From: Diphasiastrum complanatum
Lineage: Eukaryota > Streptophyta > Lycopodiopsida > Lycopodiales > Lycopodiaceae
Assembly (NCBI GenBank): GCA_029204225.1
Contig: CM055111.1
Location: 21,847,805-21,911,804, forward strand
Direction of reading: 5' to 3'
Length of the DNA stretch: 64,000 nucleotides
Positions 46,235-59,226 of this stretch are shown one piece after another. Under the pieces are notes generated by a model that was not told the origin of the DNA, searched no databases, and worked only from the letters and a program-made list of their open reading frames with translations. Each line of letters starts with the position of its first letter. Positions within the stretch are counted from its first letter, which is position 1. Made by a program: the position numbers and the translations under genes.

Positions 46235-48225
46235 GTTTTTGACATCAAAAGTGAGTATATATTTTTCTGCTAAATTGTCAATGAAGTGTTTTCAAAATAT
46301 TCAAATTCATACAAAACACCCAATGCATCCTTGGTATCTTTTGCCAAAGCTGTCACGTTGTTGTTGTCTGCTTCTTCAGATACAACTTGAAATGGTGGGC
46401 CATGACAAAATGATTTGTATTGCCGTAGAATGTTCATGATCTGCTGTTGTTGCTCATCTTGAAGCATTTGTTTGTTTGTATAATCTTCAACATGGCATTC
46501 AATATCTCTTTCATTTAAAATGATATCACGTAGTAGGCATTATGTGTAATACGAGCCATCTGTGTTGACAAAGCTCAAAAGCTCTCTCTTTTTTTGGAAC
46601 TCGCATCTTTCTAACAATATATTAAAAAAAAAATCCTTCAATTGATATGCTGGATGATAATTTGTGAATTTGACTATTCTTTTGTTCTTGTATAGATAGT
46701 ATCCTATCTGATCAATATGTAGTTCTTTTTCAAGAGATCTTTTCTTTTTAGTCACAATGAATTGACGCCAATAGTTACATAAACTAGTGGTTTCGAGGAC
46801 TTCAGGCCTATACGTGTAGATATCAATTGGATGTACTAGGATTGTGTTGTTAAAACTAACAAACTTGCGATGTAATTCTGGTGGAGAGCTGTTGATGTAT
46901 TGGATTGCTTCACTTCTCTTGATGATAGAGATTTGCAAACACATGAAACTAATTTCTGGTAATGACATTGGTTTTTCGTTTGAATGGTAATGGTCCTATA
47001 TCATCGCATATTTTAAAACATAGTATGACCAACCCGTGTTTGTGATTCATTGTAGATTCATTTGGCTTGCCATAGCAGAAGCACTGTTGGATGGTAGGGT
47101 ACCACATTCCGATCTTCATACCTTGGTCGAAAATATTTCCATCGTTCGGTTTTCATGTCCAGCTCAGTGCAAGACACACATGTTTCGAATGGGAATCCAT
47201 ATTTAAAAATCTTTGCATTTTGGGGGCTAATTTGTATTTTGCACGCAGATCGATAGTGGTGTATCTATTTTCACACAACAAGCTCGTAGAGCTATTTTTG
47301 AGTTAGGTCCAACAAAATTTCAAATTTTTTGTTGACCGAGTCGTATTTGGCATAATGAATACACTAATTTCATTTCCAATTCTTGTCACATCTTCTCTTT
47401 TGACCCATAACATGACATGCGCATGTACATAGTCCTAGTTTTGGAATTCATAGAGTAGCATGTAATGTGTGACATGGCCTAGAATCGATTTTTTGGAAAG
47501 AATGAATGTTTCATAAATAAGTCCAGTTTCTTAACGAAAAGCATTGAACATCCATTTAGGCAATTTCTCCAATCAAAATTGTTCTTATATTTTCTCACAA
47601 GTGCTTCTATTTTTGCAATTTTTGCCCGTCGCATCTTAATAGTTTCATCGCTTGTCAATGTTAGAAAGAAATATGGCAAACCCCAATATGTCACCATTGC
47701 TAGCAAATCTTTGAGATTCCGTCTATGCCATGATGGTGTTCCAGAGATCGCACGTGGCAAAGTAAATCTCAAAACATTTTCAAAAATTTGTTCTTCATTT
47801 GCGTGGGGATGTTTTGTGACAAAATCAACTATGTCCGTTTGCAACACAATAGATGGCACTTTTGTTGTGATCAGAATGGCTTGTCTAATTTAGTACATGA
47901 CAAGCAAATATGGAGGGAATAATGTAAATGGTAAGAATAGATTGGCAACTCTCATTTTTATGTAATCTATGTAATGTATTTTGCCATTGTAATATCCATG
48001 CCCAAATGGAAACAAGAATGGAAAGATTGCACTTTCTAAAGTGATAAACAATTTTCCTTCAGTTATTACTGGCAAGCTGGATATGTTAGTTTTGAATATT
48101 GAAGTCTCATTTCTTTCATGCACTAAATTCCTTAATTGTAAATTTGAATATGTACATATGTCATTTTTTTGAATATCATGTGTTTTGCTACAAGGCGTTA
48201 TGTCCTTTAGCAATATGTACTATCT
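46235..48225 (-). pseudogene. Helitron-like Rep/helicase relic (copy 2)
   Basis: Same order as copy 1. Here the N domain continues further in one frame (47859-47479): MPSIVLQTDIVDFVTKHPHA, TPSWHRRNLKDLLAMVTYWG, LPYFFLTLTSDETIKMRR. Copy 2 keeps the 28 bases lost from copy 1 near 11738 and so links the VHPIDIYTYRPEVLETTS segment to NYWRQFIVTKKKRSLEKE. It lacks about 38 bases near 46988 just after the tyrosine motif. A stop at the end of the N domain (PPYLLVMY*) is shared by both copies, so the gene was already broken before duplication. Confidence 0.82.
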
Positions 48226-49679
48226 TTTGCTTTATGCTAAAGTATGATATGGTGAGTTTTGCTTTACACTAATTGCAATTATCGCGCATATGACAATAAC
48301 ATGAAGCAGTTATCATGTGTTATCCAATGTCTAAAAACATATTAAAAAATAGCAAACCTATTTACAAGGAAAATATAATAGTTTATGAGCTAGCAGATTG
48401 AAAAATTATTGACTATAAAACAATGATTGTACAATACATCTATTAGCATCAATTTAATGAAGCAAGTTCTATAACATCGCATTTTTCAGTACTATAAGCA
48501 TTTGCTAGAAAAAGTTAGCAGCTAAAGTGCTAATTTTCTAATCAACTACGATATGGTGCAACAAGAGGCAATGATTTTCTTATGAAGATTATAAAGTGGG
48601 AGATCTACGGGTCTCTCAAATCTATGATGCTATATGACATTTGAATTGGCTAATTGTACACACGATTTTAGTTTGTATCTCTACGAGCTATTGAAGCACG
48701 TGAATTTTTACAATTGAGTGATTATAGATAGTTAAAAAACAAGATAGGCAAGTAAAGATGGACCAGGGAAAAAAACCCAACTATTTAGGCACATCCTATT
48801 GTTTGTTTTTTTTGGGTCTTTCTGGACTTGTTTTCATTTTTTTATGAGAATTCCATTTCAGGTAGCTCCTTTGTCATTGTGATTGAGTATATGAAGGTGA
48901 ACATGCAAATAGTCAAGGCCATTTTGTGCAAAGTTGATGATTGCTTTTCAAAGCATGAACTATACAACTGATCCAGGCACATGCAATCGCATCTTTGTAT
49001 GCTATTTAAGGAGGTGAATTTTGACAATTGAGTCACGCAAATTAAGAACCACATCAACATGACATCTCAAATATGGATCTAAAATCAATCTTTAATCAGA
49101 AAGTGGTTGTTTTCAAAGAAATAAAGAAAAAAAAAATGGTTCTAAAAACATCGATACAATATTTGGTATCTTTCAATTTTGTTACCAAGTCTTGAAAAAG
49201 TTAGTTGCGATAGATTTGGATAGCTATGATAGGATATGGAATCCATGCTGACTCCACTATTAGTCTAACGTCAAACTTTGGCCTGAAAATGATTGTTTTG
49301 AAAAATATAAAATAAAAATAAGGATGAGATTGCATAAAGTATATGTGAAACATGAAAAACAAATTTGCAAGCCATCACTTGATAACCTACGGGCTTGCTT
49401 TGCAAGCAACCAGTATTATCTCCTATGAGTGTTTATTCTTATCCCTTGGCAATTTCATATTGTATTAAAAACATTATTTTTACTAAGGTTGGAAAGATTA
49501 AAAATATGGAAAAAAAGTCAATAGTCTTTTGCTATGTACGTAGGGCATTTTACACTATCGAATTGATTGCCTACGGCTTGCTTAGAGTATAAATGAAGGA
49601 CATTTGAAAATTAATCAAATGAGGAGAAGGTGTGGCAAGACGATTGGATCAGGCATTATGGACACTATTTTTGGATGTT
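48226..49679. other. Non-coding stretch upstream of Helitron Rep (copy 2)
   Basis: Collinear with 13191-15090 minus about 457 bases (junction near 49447, after TTATCCCTT). No gene. Confidence 0.5.
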
Positions 49680-50270
49680 TAGAGTCATAGATTCGTAGCC
49701 AGACATGACAACCTCGTCAAAGATGAATAAATAAGTTTCTGCCGAGTATTTCTCGACTGCCCACAACAATACTACCTTTTCGTAGTTTCAAAAAACTATG
49801 GTGCTATTAAAGAAGCAGGTTATTATGCAAGCCAAGGAGAGCATTCAATATCTATCTTTGTAGGCAAGTGCCAAAAATAGGCTAGAAACGACACCAACAT
49901 CGAGGGGCAGAGTCCACATGTTGTTAGAGCTTCACCTCCAATGGAATTCAAATTGCCACCTCTACACACTTCAACTGAAAGTGTCATATCCCAAGGCTTT
50001 TGATATTCAGATCATCCTTTGTCATACCAATGCCTCGATCACCAATTGTAAGGATCCCTTTGTCTCGTCTAGTTTTATCAGAAAGTCAACCCCTTCTTCA
50101 AGAATAGCCTCATTAGTGAGAGATAAGAAATGTATCTTATCTAGAACATCTGATGCATTGGAAACAAGTTCTAAAATAAAATTGTCCCTATTGTTGTATA
50201 AAGAGTTCATGATGATATCCATCAACTAGGACACATCTGCCTAGAACCAAAGTTTGATCTTTGCATGGGG
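49680..50270 (-). pseudogene. GRP94/HSP90 fragment (copy 2)
   Basis: LMDIIMNSLYNNRDNFILEL, then VSNASDVLDKIHFLSLTNEA, then the DRGIGMTKDDL box after a frameshift. SNASDVLDKI is closer to the family consensus SNASDALDKI than copy 1 (SNESDVLDKT). Confidence 0.82.
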
Positions 50271-51245
50271 TCTCGGTCATCTACAGAGCTCCCCCTCAGT
50301 CCAAAATTATCATTACATGCAGCCATCCATGTATACATCATGTGCATCCATCGAGAATCATTCATAGGTGCTCTTGAAACTCACTGCCCCTGCAACCAAC
50401 TGAGGAAGTACACAAGACTAGCAAAATCTTCCTTGTTGTCCTATACATCCAGAATTTGCAAGAACATGAAGTGCTCTCACAACACAGATCACAGACACCC
50501 CTTTGATCCTCTGTAGTCACTACCTTTTGCAACAATCACCTACAGACCCAAAAAAAATATTGTCCTTACTACAAGCAGCTCTCTGCTTTCCACTACAACC
50601 TTCAACATCATGCCAAATTGCAACCTCTTTCACGAATCACAGAGAACAAGCACTAAAATGTCAAGCTCATTGCTTGGCCTTCAAGCAGCTGACACTTGCT
50701 TCCTAACATTGCCCTCCAAGCTCCTCTTGCTTCGTCCTTCGAGAAATTGCTCGCTTCACAATGTCAATACAACCACCATAGGGCTGCCACACCACGGACT
50801 TCAGTCATTAGCTTCCAAGTGCCTCTTGCTTGATCCTTCAAGCAAGAGGCGCTGGAAGGTTGAAACCCAATGCCATCGACATTTGTTGCTTCCAAAGCTA
50901 CACTCCAAGCTTCTCTAAATGCTTGGCCCTTCAAGCAACCAACACTTGCTTCATGACATTGCCCTCCAAGCTCCTCTTGCTTTGTCCTTCAAGCACATGC
51001 TCGCTTGGAGTTTGGCGACAAAAACCCTCAGAATTCATTTCCACTTTATTATATTTAAATCTACCTACTCTTTTCACTTTCAAACCGTTCTTTCTCATCA
51101 ATTTCTTTTTCATATCCACCTTTACTTATTCAAAGGAAAACCGCCATTGTTGTTGTCGTTGTTATCAAAGGTTGAACTTGTTAAAGTTTTGACCGTGCTC
51201 TCTGGTCAAACTTTATTAGTAACGCTCAAGCATTCCCTCATGTAA
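50271..51245. other. CTTGCTT-rich segment (copy 2 of 15681-16655)
   Basis: Same internal near-repeat; no gene I can support. Confidence 0.42.
50812..50858. repeat. Near-perfect short hairpin (copy 2)
   Basis: Identical design to 16220-16266. Confidence 0.8.
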
Positions 51246-51388
51246 TGTGAAATAAGCTGCTCAAGCATTTGCATATTGATTTCTCTCCCATCACCTTCGG
51301 GAGTGCGTTTTGTCATGTAATTCATAAGCCAATTAACCCAATCTGCAGTAGTATCCACTATACTATTTCATGATTAAGAAGATATCCA
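51246..51388 (-). other. End of block C, truncated
   Basis: Matches 16656-16790 (WVNWLMNYMTKRTP codons on the minus strand), then stops at the microsatellite. Confidence 0.45.

Positions 51389-51428
<40 letters not shown>
51389..51428. repeat. Compound (CT)n(CA)n microsatellite
   Basis: Counterpart of 28579-28716 on the inverted arm, with about 10 units of each dinucleotide. It joins block C to block A. Confidence 0.95.
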
Positions 51429-51434
51429 GACATC

Positions 51435-52935
51435 TAAGGGTGAAGCGTAAAGAAACGTCAACAACTGGATGGAGCTGGTGGTGAAACTACAGCTGGAGCA
51501 TATCCAAAGTTGGTGGTCAAAAACATAGCTCACGTTTGCATCGAGGAAAAATTATCTCTAAATCATGCTGCAACATTCAAAGAAATCGTGAAGTAAACGC
51601 CGCTTCCAAGGAGCCCATTAGAAAGCCTTGCATCATTGGTTGTGTGAACTGCTAATAAAGTACGAGAATCTTTGATTGTCGTCCTTACTAGAGGCGGCAC
51701 TACTACAAAGCTTGTTGCAAAGTACATGCTAGTTCCAATGAAGGCCAAGTAGTTTTACACATCCTCAAGATGAATGTCTCAAATAAGCTTCACAATGAGG
51801 TAAGGGCTTGCACATTATCTTACGAGGCATGGAGGACTCTTCAAAGGATTTATGAGTCAAAGATCATATCTAGGGCACTCACCCTAAGGAGTAAAATTCT
51901 TCAAAGCTATCAGAAGGTGAAAGTGCTAACTCTTATGTAATGAGGGTTAAATCTCTTAATGGTGACTTAGCATGTGTTGGCAATGCTATTGGTAACATTG
52001 AGATTGTCCAAGTGTTTCTAAATGGCTTTGGAGAAGGTTATGCTAATTTTGCTCAAAGTTTTGCTATTTAACAACTTTGCCATCTATTGAAGAATTGCAA
52101 GAGGTGTTGGTGGCCAAAGAGGATCAATGTTAAGACTAGAAGTAGACCTAATTCTAGCAAGGTTGGAGATGAAGAGGTATTTTTCACAAAAAGGCCAGGG
52201 AAAAGGAGGAGTCAAGTGGAACTTCAACAAGAAGAGCACCATGGATCAAGGGAAAGGTGGGGCAACATCCTCTTATGGTGGTAAGAATGATAAATCTGTA
52301 CTCAAGTGCTTTTATTGTGGCAGAAAATGTCATTTTCTTATGAGTGCAATAAAATGACAAGAGAGCAATTGGAAGGTAGCAAGCAAAGAAAATTTACCAA
52401 TTGTGAATTTGTTAGTAATGATGTTGTTGATACTCTTATGATGTCTTCAAGTCTCATCTCAAGTGAAAGTGAGAAAGAGTCATGGTAGATCGATAGTGGA
52501 GCTAGTTCTCATATGACTAGTCATAAGGAATTCTTTTCTTCATTAGTCACTTATGACTGAGTCAAGCAAGTGATCTACATGGCAAATGATGGTTAGTGTT
52601 TTATTAAGGTATTGTCTCTATTCCTCTTACTCTCTCAAATACATGAAAATGTGTTGTTCATTCCTTCACTTTCAAAGATTCCTCCTAGTGTTGGGACAAT
52701 TGACAATGGACATGAAGTAGAGTTTGATGGAGATGCTTGTTACATAAAGAAGAGAGAGCAAGTAATATCACATGGTTTAATAAAAAAAGGTAGATCAAGT
52801 GATTAAATGTTGGATAGAATTGAGGTGCTTGCTAAGGCAAGATAGTCAAGAAGATGAGTCTTTTATCTTTTATGATTCATTCACTAAGGGAGAGTCTTGC
52901 ATAAGTAATCTTGATTGTGTTGTTATTTAGGATTG
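51435..52935 (+). pseudogene. Ty1/copia gag and protease, plus strand (copy 3)
   Basis: Gag core LHILKMNVSNKLHNEVRA near 51757, zinc knuckle KCFYCGRKCHF (52299-52331), a stop, then IDSGASSHMTS at 52490-52530, and the gag-pre-integrase segment from 52612 (IPPSVGTIDNGHEVEFDGD). This copy has an extra A in the run near 52785, which ends that frame sooner than in copies 1 and 2. Confidence 0.82.
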
Positions 52936-52961
52936 GAAAGGAATCAAAGAGGAATCAAGGA

Positions 52962-54601
52962 TCAAGTTTGACACTCATGTTCTGTAAGCGCTTTGTATTC
53001 AGCCTTAGTAGATGACAATGAGATAGTGGCTTGTTTCTTTGACATCCATGATATAGCTCCATCACCTATGAAAATACAATGAGTACTTATGGTTTTCCTA
53101 TCCATTTTTTCTCCCAACAAAGTTTGAATCTGAAAATCCAAACAAGTTAGGTGATGATCCCTCATACAATATGCCAAAATCTCGAGTTCCCATGATGTAT
53201 GTCAAAACTCGTTTCCCTAGCTTCCAATGCTCTTCACTAGGATCTTGCATACATTAGCTTAATCAACCAACACAATATCTTAGATCTGGTCTTGTGATGG
53301 TTAGACAGATAAGTGAACCAACTAGCTTTCTATAGAGAGTAATGTCCTTGAAGGATCTTTCATTACCCCTTATAGTTAGCTTTACATTTGACTCCATAGG
53401 TATATCACAAGACTTTGCATCTACCATATGAAATCTCTATAGAATAGAATTAGCATACTTCTCTTGACAAATGAAAGTAGTTTGAGGAGATCTAATCTCT
53501 TCTATTCCTAAAATGTAATGCAAATGACCAAGATCATGCACTTCAAACTCCTTCTTGAGAGCACTCTTGATATCCTCCACATCTTGGTTGTCTCCACCAC
53601 TCAAGATGATATCATCCACATAGATTAGCAAAATGGTAATATCATTTTCAGATACCTATAATAAAGTGAATGATCATACTCACTCATAACAAAGCCTTGA
53701 GAGAGTAAAAAAGTGTTAAGCCTAGCATACCAACTCCTTGGTGCTTGCTTAAGGCCATACAAACTCTTTTGTAGAAGACACACATGATTTGGCTTCTTAG
53801 GTCAAATGTAGCTCTCAGGTTGCTCCATGTACACTTCCTCCTCAAGATCACCATTCATAAAGGCATTTGTAATATCCAATTGCCATAGATCCCATGCATA
53901 AAGAGTAGCAAGAGAGATGATGACCCGAATGTTTACCATATTTGCCACAGGTGCAAAGGTTTCGTCATAGTCAATAACATGTTCTTGAGCATATCCTTTT
54001 GCCACCAACCTTATTGATTGTCTTCACCTTGAATATCCATTTACATCCAATAGCTTTCTTGTCCTTAGGTGACTCCACCAATATCCATGTTCCATTCTTC
54101 ATAAGGGCTTGATACTCAAGATCTATTGCTTGGATCCACTCCTCTTTGTTCCTTGTTTCATCTACACAATTAGGTTCATCAAAAGAAATTAGGACAGCAA
54201 AGTGTGTACCTCCAACAACTTGCTTACATTTCTCATCATATGTGAGCCCTGAAGGCGTTTGTCTTTCCCTTGATGTTCTCCTTGGCTTTTGACTTGATGA
54301 AGGTCCTTCATCATCACCATCTAAAGTAGGATCCATCACAACAACATCAAGATTGTTAGATCCATCCACACCATCATCACTTGAAGACACCTTTGGAAAA
54401 TTCCCCTCATCAAAAATAACATCTCTACCAATAATCGCCTTATTAGTAGTAGGAATATAAACCTTGTAGGCTTTACTCACCTCACTATATCCAACACATA
54501 TACCTTTCCTTGAAGATGGATCCTCTTTTGTCCTATCATCAAGAGTTATGTTGACATAGCAAGTACATCCAAAAGTTTTAATAAAGTTGACATTCGGCCT
54601 C
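52962..54601 (-). pseudogene. Ty1/copia pol: integrase C-term, RT, RNase H (copy 3)
   Basis: Minus strand: [85 protein letters not shown] (53622-53611), FSDSNFVG and SSTKAEYKALTEH. The same stop after PESYI occurs as in copies 1 and 2. A two-base loss near 53653 interrupts the frame before YVDD. The junction with inverted gag at 52935-52962 is also the same. Confidence 0.9.
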
Positions 54602-54972
54602 TGTTGGAGGGTTTGTGGATATCGAAGCAACTCTAACCCTAGTTAGTAAGTGAGAGGGATTTGGCACCCTGCATCTGTAAGTCCAACCCGATGATTGATT
54701 ATTGTTGGATTTTCTAATTCTTATGCTTTTTGTGAGAGAGAAAGGGAGAGAGAGGAGTAAGCTATCATTGGATTTAGTGTTAATGGTTATAGGGCTAATG
54801 CTAGTGTTAATGGATCTTACTGTTAATTGTGGATCATCAATACATGCTGGATTTTGTTCTATGCTATCGCTCTCATGGGATTGAACCTCCGCATGACATC
54901 TAACCTCATCTCCTTGATGCTTGTGTGCTTGGATCTTGGGTTGAGGCTAGGGTAGGAAATAGCTCCACAACA
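54602..54972 (+). repeat. Ty3/gypsy LTR, 371 bp (copy 3)
   Basis: TGTTG...CAACA, plus orientation on the inverted arm, followed by the PBS. Confidence 0.85.
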
Positions 54973-54975
54973 ATT

Positions 54976-54995
54976 TTGGCGCTGTTTCCGGGGAG
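54976..54995 (+). other. Primer binding site, tRNA-Asp type (copy 3)
   Basis: TTGGCGCTGTTTCCGGGGAG; differs from copy 1 by one base. Confidence 0.78.
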
Positions 54996-55461
54996 CTACG
55001 CCAATTTATTAGTTTACATCATGTTTTGACGGATGTTGGTTTGCATTAGGCATCTTGTTTTGGCATAAGTAGGGCTAAAATTGCATTTTAGGGTTAGATT
55101 GAGAGTGATTTTGCCTGATTTGAGTGGATAATCTTGTTTAAAATCTAATCTGATTGTTGAGCAACGAAAGCAATTCAGATCACCATTCTTAAGATCCATT
55201 TGGATTTGAGAAATCAGAGAAAACAACAAAAATCGGTGAACTCTGTCATATTTGAGCAAAACGAAGACAAAATCGTCATCGGATCTGATAACATTTTAAC
55301 CTCCTACTAAAAAAACGTTCGCCGAGTTTCATGAAGCTTTGGTTTCATTCACAGAACCTTCAGATTGAAGGACGAAGTTTAATTCCAAACAGATTTGCAA
55401 AACCATCAGAAAACACCAAAAAACCATCAAAAACCTAAAAAATACAGCAAAAGAACCTTCG
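54996..55461 (+). other. Ty3/gypsy leader, plus orientation (copy 3)
   Basis: Inverted equivalent of 24557-25022, full length. Confidence 0.6.
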
Positions 55462-55620
55462 TGTAGTGGGTTTCTTTCCCTGCCTAACCTCAAACCAAGA
55501 TCTAGTCAATCTAGCATCAAGGAGACGAAGTTAGTTGTCACGTGTAGATTCGTTCCCATGAGAGCTATAGTATAGTTCAGATTTCAGCATAAATGGAAGA
55601 TCCACATCTAACTCTAACAT
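55462..55620 (-). repeat. Ty3/gypsy LTR fragment, minus (copy 3)
   Basis: Inverted equivalent of 24399-24556. Confidence 0.65.
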
Positions 55621-55624
55621 CCAT

Positions 55625-56141
55625 TCTGGAAGATGCATACTCATTATGGCGTTTTAGCTCACGTCTAATCCGTTTAGGTAGACCTGACAAAAATCACATA
55701 ATCATGGCATTTTTGTTAATCAGCTCAGGTTTGCACTCAGATCTGAGGTGTTTTACCCTTTCAATGTAATCTCGAACCATTTTCCGCTTTCCCATTTTAA
55801 TTTTACTTAAAAGTAGGTAAGGGTCTTCCATAAACTTTCGAGGTTTGAATCGTGTGATAAGGGCTCTTTTAACAACCTCCCAATCTGTACGCTCAGTTTC
55901 ATCTTGATTATAGTATCAATCTTGTGTTGCGCCTGTTAAGGCCATAGGAAACAACTTAAGTTTATCTTGGGGAAAAACTCTCTCCACAGACTTCACAGGA
56001 TTCAGCATACATCTGAAGAAATCTAACTGGATCTGTTAATCCATTATATTTGGGTAGATCCAAACGGGGTGCTCTTCTAACAATAATTGGATTGACTTCC
56101 TGATGAGCACTTCCAAGAGCAGCTCCAAAGACAGCCATTTT
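55625..56141 (-). pseudogene. Ty3/gypsy gag, frameshifted (copy 3)
   Basis: MAVFGAALGSAHQEVNP to SFSPR, then a stop and the out-of-frame continuation. It carries the same inactivating lesions as copies 1 and 2, including the stop in the WYY motif. The frame also extends 16 codons upstream (56189), but the ATG at 56141 is the one shared by all copies. Confidence 0.8.
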
Positions 56142-56816
56142 AACAAATTCAAATCGAGCACACAATGAAATTGGATCCAGGTTTTTCAATCAAAACTTTC
56201 TTAGATCAAATATGCTAGATCTATTCTACTTTCAAGAATCTGACTCTATATCGTGAAAAAGATTTCGAAATTCAATCAATTGATACTTCTCAAAAAATGA
56301 AAAATATCTCAGAATCCAAATCAGAATGTATTAGATTTGACCTAAATTTTGATAGAGAATTGATCTGGAAAATCAAAACTTAAAAATAGTACTGGCGAAG
56401 GTTCCCTAAGTGAAGATTGGCTCGACGAAGCTTCAACAATGCTGTTTTGAGAAAAAAATCTCTGATCAAATTTTTTGACAGTTTCTATGAAAATAACCTT
56501 CGCCGACCTCTCAGATGCAAGATCTGACATAGATAAAACAATGGAAAACCGGATGAAGGTTTCTGACACAAGAAAATACAGTTTCTGTAGTTTGGCGAGG
56601 GTAAAAATCAAGATTTTCTACGATCTGGACAAGAAGAATCTTCGCCGAACTCAAAAATAGTAGTTTACTATAAATAGAATGTTTTGGAAACCCAACGAAG
56701 GTTTTGGCGAAGGATCAAGAGTAATACTGGTATTTTTGCAAATTCTTTTGCAAAAATTGACTTTTGTGGCAAAAATATGGCAATATGACAATTGATCTTC
56801 TCAAAACCCTTCTATT
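56142..56816 (-). other. Ty3/gypsy leader, minus orientation, truncated (copy 3)
   Basis: Matches the gag-proximal two thirds of 1736-2776. The distal part is missing because of the deletion that also removes the start of RNase H. Confidence 0.6.
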
Positions 56817-57115
56817 TTCTACCCAGAAAGCTATTTGGCTACGTAAGTTGTTATGTGAGATTGGCATGAAACAATCCCACAGTTATTTTCTGTGACAGTC
56901 AAAGTGGAATACAATTGGCTAAAAATCCAATCTTTCACGCAAGGACAAAACATATTGAAGTAAAATCACTTTGTGCGTGAAAAATTACAATCTGAAGACA
57001 TAAGTATTGAACATTGTTCTACGTTGTTACAAGTTGCTGATATAATTACAAAAGATTTAAGTAAAGAAAAGTTTGAAACTTTTAGAGCCAAACTTGGCTT
57101 AGGCCAGGTCATGTA
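56817..57115 (+). pseudogene. Ty1/copia RNase H C-terminal part (copy 3)
   Basis: Starts at KAIWLRKLLCEIGMK and keeps FCDSQSGIQLAKN, FHARTKHIEVK, then a frameshift, then LQVADIITKDLSKEKFETF. DADW and STEAEY are deleted. It resembles copy 2 more than copy 1 (KAIWLRK, VADIITK). Confidence 0.82.
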
Positions 57116-57340
57116 AAAAGCCTTTACATGTAATGCTATCATGGAGGTATGTTCCATGAATAGAGTATACTCTAAAATAAGAAGTGACGTTGATCATTGA
57201 GGGAGAGAGTTAAAATAGAAATGATCGACTTATACAGTGCTTTCTTAGCTCTAGAGTTATCGGGCAATTCTGTGTTCTTGTTGCACTTGACGTTGTGCTA
57301 TGGTGATTGATCTGGTCGGGTGTTTTCAATTGTGTTTTCT
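57116..57340 (+). other. 3' untranslated region, shortened (copy 3)
   Basis: Equivalent to 771-1083, missing about 90 bases after TTATCGGGC. Confidence 0.5.
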
Positions 57341-57942
57341 TAACAAATATGAGGCCAAAACTCATTTTAGACTTAGAGATTAAACTTTTTGAAGTTATAT
57401 TAGTTTAAAATACATTCAATAAACACTTTTTGAAAGTGTGGGAAAGTTGGTAGTCAAGTTTGGGAGAGATTCAAATTTGAACTTTGGGTACATTGAATCT
57501 AGTCCCAAAAATAGTAGGGTTTACATTTTGGAGGGAAAGCCAAGTGGCCAAATAGGGTTTGGACACTCTATAAAGGATGTAACTCATGGAGAGATGCATA
57601 TTCTCTCTTCTCTCTCTCATTTCATCATTATACATGGTCCTCTTTGGGTTCTACTACTCATTGGTGCACTCTCATGTTATCTTGCAATTCTATTTGTAGA
57701 ATGATCTTTTATAGCTATTTTCGGTTTCACACATGTTAAATAAAACAGGGTACTATAATTATAGTAGGGTACTGTAATTGTATGGGCAAAAACTATATTT
57801 TATGTTTTGATTCATGTTTGATCAGTATCTCTTAGACTTTGGATCTCATTTTGTATGTAGATGCTGATTTTTCTACATTGGCAGGATTGTTGGTTTATTG
57901 CAACCAAAGATCAGGGACATGGATTGTATCTTGAATGATCTG
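57341..57942 (+). repeat. Copia LTR remnant, plus orientation (copy 3)
   Basis: Inverted equivalent of 165-770; ends at GATCTGAAATCC, where the opposite LTR piece begins. Confidence 0.8.
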
Positions 57943-58044
57943 AAATCCTTGACATATTCTACACACACGATTTCAAGATATCACCAAAATAGTGCACCAA
58001 TGGATAGATGAACCCAAGAGAACTCATGTATAAGCATGAAATGA

Positions 58045-58087
<43 letters not shown>

Positions 58088-58391
58088 TTCTCTTCCCACA
58101 TGTGTATAGCTATATATAATAGGTCCATGCCTCATTAATGATCTTGGTTTTTCTCCATATCAAAAACCCTACAATTAATGTGGACTAGATTCAATGTCTC
58201 CGACATTCAAATTTGAATCTACAAAACTTGAGCTCCTACATTTTTCCTCACTTTCTAAAAGTGGTATTTCAAAAACATTTGAACTAAAATAACTTTGAAA
58301 TGACTATCTCTAAGTCTAATATGTAAATTGGCCTCAATTGCCAAATAAACAAATATGACCAAAATAGCAAACTAGTTGACAATTTCTCACA
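57943..58391 (-). repeat. Copia LTR piece with start edge, minus orientation (copy 3)
   Basis: Inverted equivalent of 20808-21246; its TGTGAG edge is at 58391. Contains the GA microsatellite. Confidence 0.75.
58048..58084. repeat. (GA)n microsatellite
   Basis: About 18 units, the longest of the three equivalents. Confidence 0.95.
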
Positions 58392-58799
58392 TAGTCCCCT
58401 AAGGAGGTCTATTAGGTGTTTTACAGCAGTATGTAACCAGAGTTGTGAAAAAACTTGCAAAAGGAGACAAGTGTCGGAGAGAGAGAGAGAGAAACTGGCA
58501 ATGAAAGCACCAAAATAAAAAATGGAATTGGGCGAGTTTCTACAAGCCTTATATAAGCCCCAAGCCTCCCTATTCATGTGCTCATGCAAATCTAAAACTC
58601 CCTTAAAGTGCTTTCCATTTTTATTGATACTCTACACATGCATTAGCAATCCTAAACCATATACTAGCTACAATAATTGTGTTTGGGCCCTCACAAGGTT
58701 ATTAATTACATTACTAGCCTTTTCCGTAATAATGTGGCATAACCAATAATATCAAGTGCTAGAGTACCATGTATCCAAGTCTAGGATTATACCAAATCC
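58392..58799 (-). other. Non-coding segment with promoter-like motif (inverted copy)
   Basis: Equivalent to 20396-20807; the TATA-like box is at 58549-58555. Confidence 0.4.
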
Positions 58800-59226
58800 T
58801 ATATATAGGACATGGATGTAACACTTTTTTATAAGAAGACAATCATCAAGCATTGAAGACCTTTGGTAGTACTTGCTATGTCAACTCAATCCTTTAAGGG
58901 GATTTTTTTTGGCTATAGTGAAGTAAGAAAAGCTTATAGATTTTACATTCCTAATTCAAAGAAAGTTCACATTTCTATGGATGTTATCTTTGAAGAGAAA
59001 AATGGGGATAAGCTTGATGTTGTTGATGCTGATGAATCTAATATTTTTGATGGTGATGAAGATGGTTTTTTGGATGGTGGTTTTTGAGATGCCAATTCAA
59101 GTCCTAAGAATATCCTCAAGGCAAATGACAAAGCCATCAAGGCTTACATATGATGAAAAGGGTACGCAAGTTGTGGAAGGTACAAATTTTATTTTTTCAC
59201 ATATTTTGGCACATCTTCTTGTGTAG
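58800..59226 (+). pseudogene. Copia integrase C-terminal fragment, plus strand
   Basis: GIFFGYSEVRKAYRFYIPN, then HISMDVIFEEKNGDK and acidic linker, then MTKPSRLTYDEKGTQVVEG in another frame. Equivalent to 19975-20395. Confidence 0.78.
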
